Assembly: GCF_023100945.1 (NCBI RefSeq)
Contig: NZ_CP064689.1
Location: 8,972,001-9,036,000, forward strand
Length of the DNA: 64,000 bases
DNA from: Bradyrhizobium sp. 200
GTDB lineage: Bacteria; Pseudomonadota; Alphaproteobacteria; Rhizobiales; Xanthobacteraceae
Direction: 5' to 3'
Shown here: positions 63,183-64,000 of the stretch, piece after piece
How positions within the stretch are numbered: the first letter of the stretch is position 1
Layout: each line of letters opens with the position of its first letter
Program-made: the position numbers and the translations under genes
The notes under the pieces: generated by a model
Seen by the model: the letters and a program-made list of their open reading frames with translations, nothing else
The model's database searches: none
Told to the model about the DNA's origin: nothing

Positions 63183-63241
63183 CGGGGCAGCTCAGGCGCG
63201 GCATTGTTTCATGACGAGTTCGCCGCGCCAAACCCGGCTGA

Positions 63242-64000
63242 TCAGTTACTCACGCGTACGCCATAACGCGCAAAGTCGTCATCGATTCCAGCCTGGATCG
63301 TCTTTGCCGCGGAAATATCGGCCTCGCCGCCAGCCTTGTCGCCGATCTTGACCCTGGCAAGCCCACGCCCATAGAGCGCACTCGCCAGCTTCGGATCGAC
63401 CCGCAGCGCGGAACTGAAATCAGTGATCGCCGCGTCGGCCTGTCCCATCTTCAGATGGGCCAGCCCACGCGAGTCATACGTGGCGGCGTCGTCCGGCCAT
63501 GACTGAAGCACCTTGTTGCAGTCCTCAAGCGCCGCCTGCAACGAGCCGAGGATGGTCCGGGTCCAGCAGCGTCCGCTCCAGGCAGCCTCCAGATTGGGCT
63601 CAAGGCGAATCGCCTCGTCGTAGTCCCGCACGGCGCGATCGTACTCGTTCTTTTTCAGGTAAACCCCGGCGCGGTTGACAAAAGCTCTGCCGTAATTCGG
63701 ATTGAGCCTGATCGCCTCATCGAGAGCTTTGAGCGCGAGGTCGTATTCGCCCTTCCTCAGATGAGCCGCGCCGCGGTTGTTGAACGGCTTGGCGTTAGTT
63801 GCATCGAGCTTGATCGATTGATTGAAATCAAGGATGGCGCGGTCAAAATTTCCCTTTGCCGCATGGGCATTGCCACGATTGTTATGGGCAATGGCAAGCG
63901 CCGTCGTGGTACCTTGACCGGATTCGATGAGCGCCGTGCAACCATCGATCCGGGCCGCAAACGACGTGCGATCCGCGCCGTTGCACAGCGCGATGTTCCC
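63242..64000 (-). CDS. TPR-repeat protein, N-terminus beyond the window
   Basis: The frame stays open from the stop at 63242 to the window edge at 64000 (about 252 codons), so the gene is truncated by the window and its start is not visible. Tetratricopeptide motifs recur about every 34 residues, with repeats such as DYDEAIRLEPN and ALDEAIRLNPN. The region near the edge contains CTALIESG, a common opening of bradyrhizobial TPR proteins with stacked helical repeats. Such proteins scaffold protein complexes. A shorter frame starting at 63631 (129 residues) is only the C-terminal part. Confidence 0.82.
   Translation of the reverse strand, partial: GNIALCNGADRTSFAARIDGCTALIESGQGTTTALAIAHNNRGNAHAAKGNFDRAILDFNQSIKLDATNAKPFNNRGAAHLRKGEYDLALKALDEAIRLNPNYGRAFVNRAGVYLKKNEYDRAVRDYDEAIRLEPNLEAAWSGRCWTRTILGSLQAALEDCNKVLQSWPDDAATYDSRGLAHLKMGQADAAITDFSSALRVDPKLASALYGRGLARVKIGDKAGGEADISAAKTIQAGIDDDFARYGVRVSN

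Overview
The window reads as chromosomal DNA of an alphaproteobacterium of the Bradyrhizobium type (order Hyphomicrobiales). I infer this from the GC-rich codon use, the large number of acyl-CoA, ABC-uptake and efflux genes, an acdS/acdR pair, and several families of dispersed intergenic palindromic repeats of a kind I associate with Bradyrhizobium and Rhodopseudomonas genomes. I see no phage, insertion sequence, CRISPR array, rRNA or tRNA.

Layout. 1-10.2 kb: an MFS transporter, an N-acyl-D-amino-acid deacylase-like amidohydrolase, an MFS/glutathione-transferase pair, an Att-type export operon (ABC ATPase, 820-aa FtsX permease, secreted lipocalin-like AttH) and a MAPEG protein. 10.3-16.1 kb: a Liv-type binding protein and an RND efflux pump with its lipoprotein adaptor. 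16.8-25.4 kb: an iron-type alcohol dehydrogenase and acyl-CoA ligase pair, then a complete five-gene peptide/opine-type ABC importer. 25.5-34.3 kb, minus strand: a catabolic cluster (biotin-dependent acyl-CoA carboxylase of the methylcrotonyl/geranyl-CoA type, beta-keto acid cleavage enzyme, AraC regulator, glutathione transferase, two acyl-CoA dehydrogenases). 34.6-40.6 kb: an orphan Liv-type receptor, then a compositionally distinct block with a 2,2-dialkylglycine decarboxylase-like gene, its divergent LysR regulator, an amino-acid receptor and a type II NADH dehydrogenase. 40.9-41.2 kb: a gene-free segment dense in nested hairpins, the best candidate for an undescribed structured RNA or repeat. 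41.5-49.7 kb: an acyl-CoA ligase, an XRE regulator, a Gram-negative sortase system (VIT/vWA substrate with a C-terminal LPRTA signal plus its sortase) and an NDP-forming acyl-CoA synthetase. 49.8-55.6 kb: a secreted trypsin-like protease, a HAD hydrolase, a MoxR ATPase with a CoxE-like vWA protein, and a RecQ helicase. 55.6-57.2 kb: ACC deaminase acdS with its divergent Lrp-type regulator acdR. 57.3-64 kb: small hypothetical genes, an HtrA-like secreted protease with an unfamiliar N-terminal domain, a GT87-like membrane protein, a TctC-type receptor and a TPR protein cut by the window edge.

How the genes work together. Most of the window is about finding, importing and oxidising small organic acids and amino compounds: four orphan binding proteins and one full importer feed CoA ligases, acyl-CoA dehydrogenases, a carboxylase and a keto-acid cleavage enzyme. 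acdS (ACC to 2-oxobutyrate and ammonia) and the dialkylglycine decarboxylase locus fit a plant- or soil-associated lifestyle. Envelope functions (RND, Att, sortase, two proteases) form a second theme. Many larger intergenic gaps hold one of five or six dispersed palindromic repeats, so operon continuity across those gaps should not be assumed.
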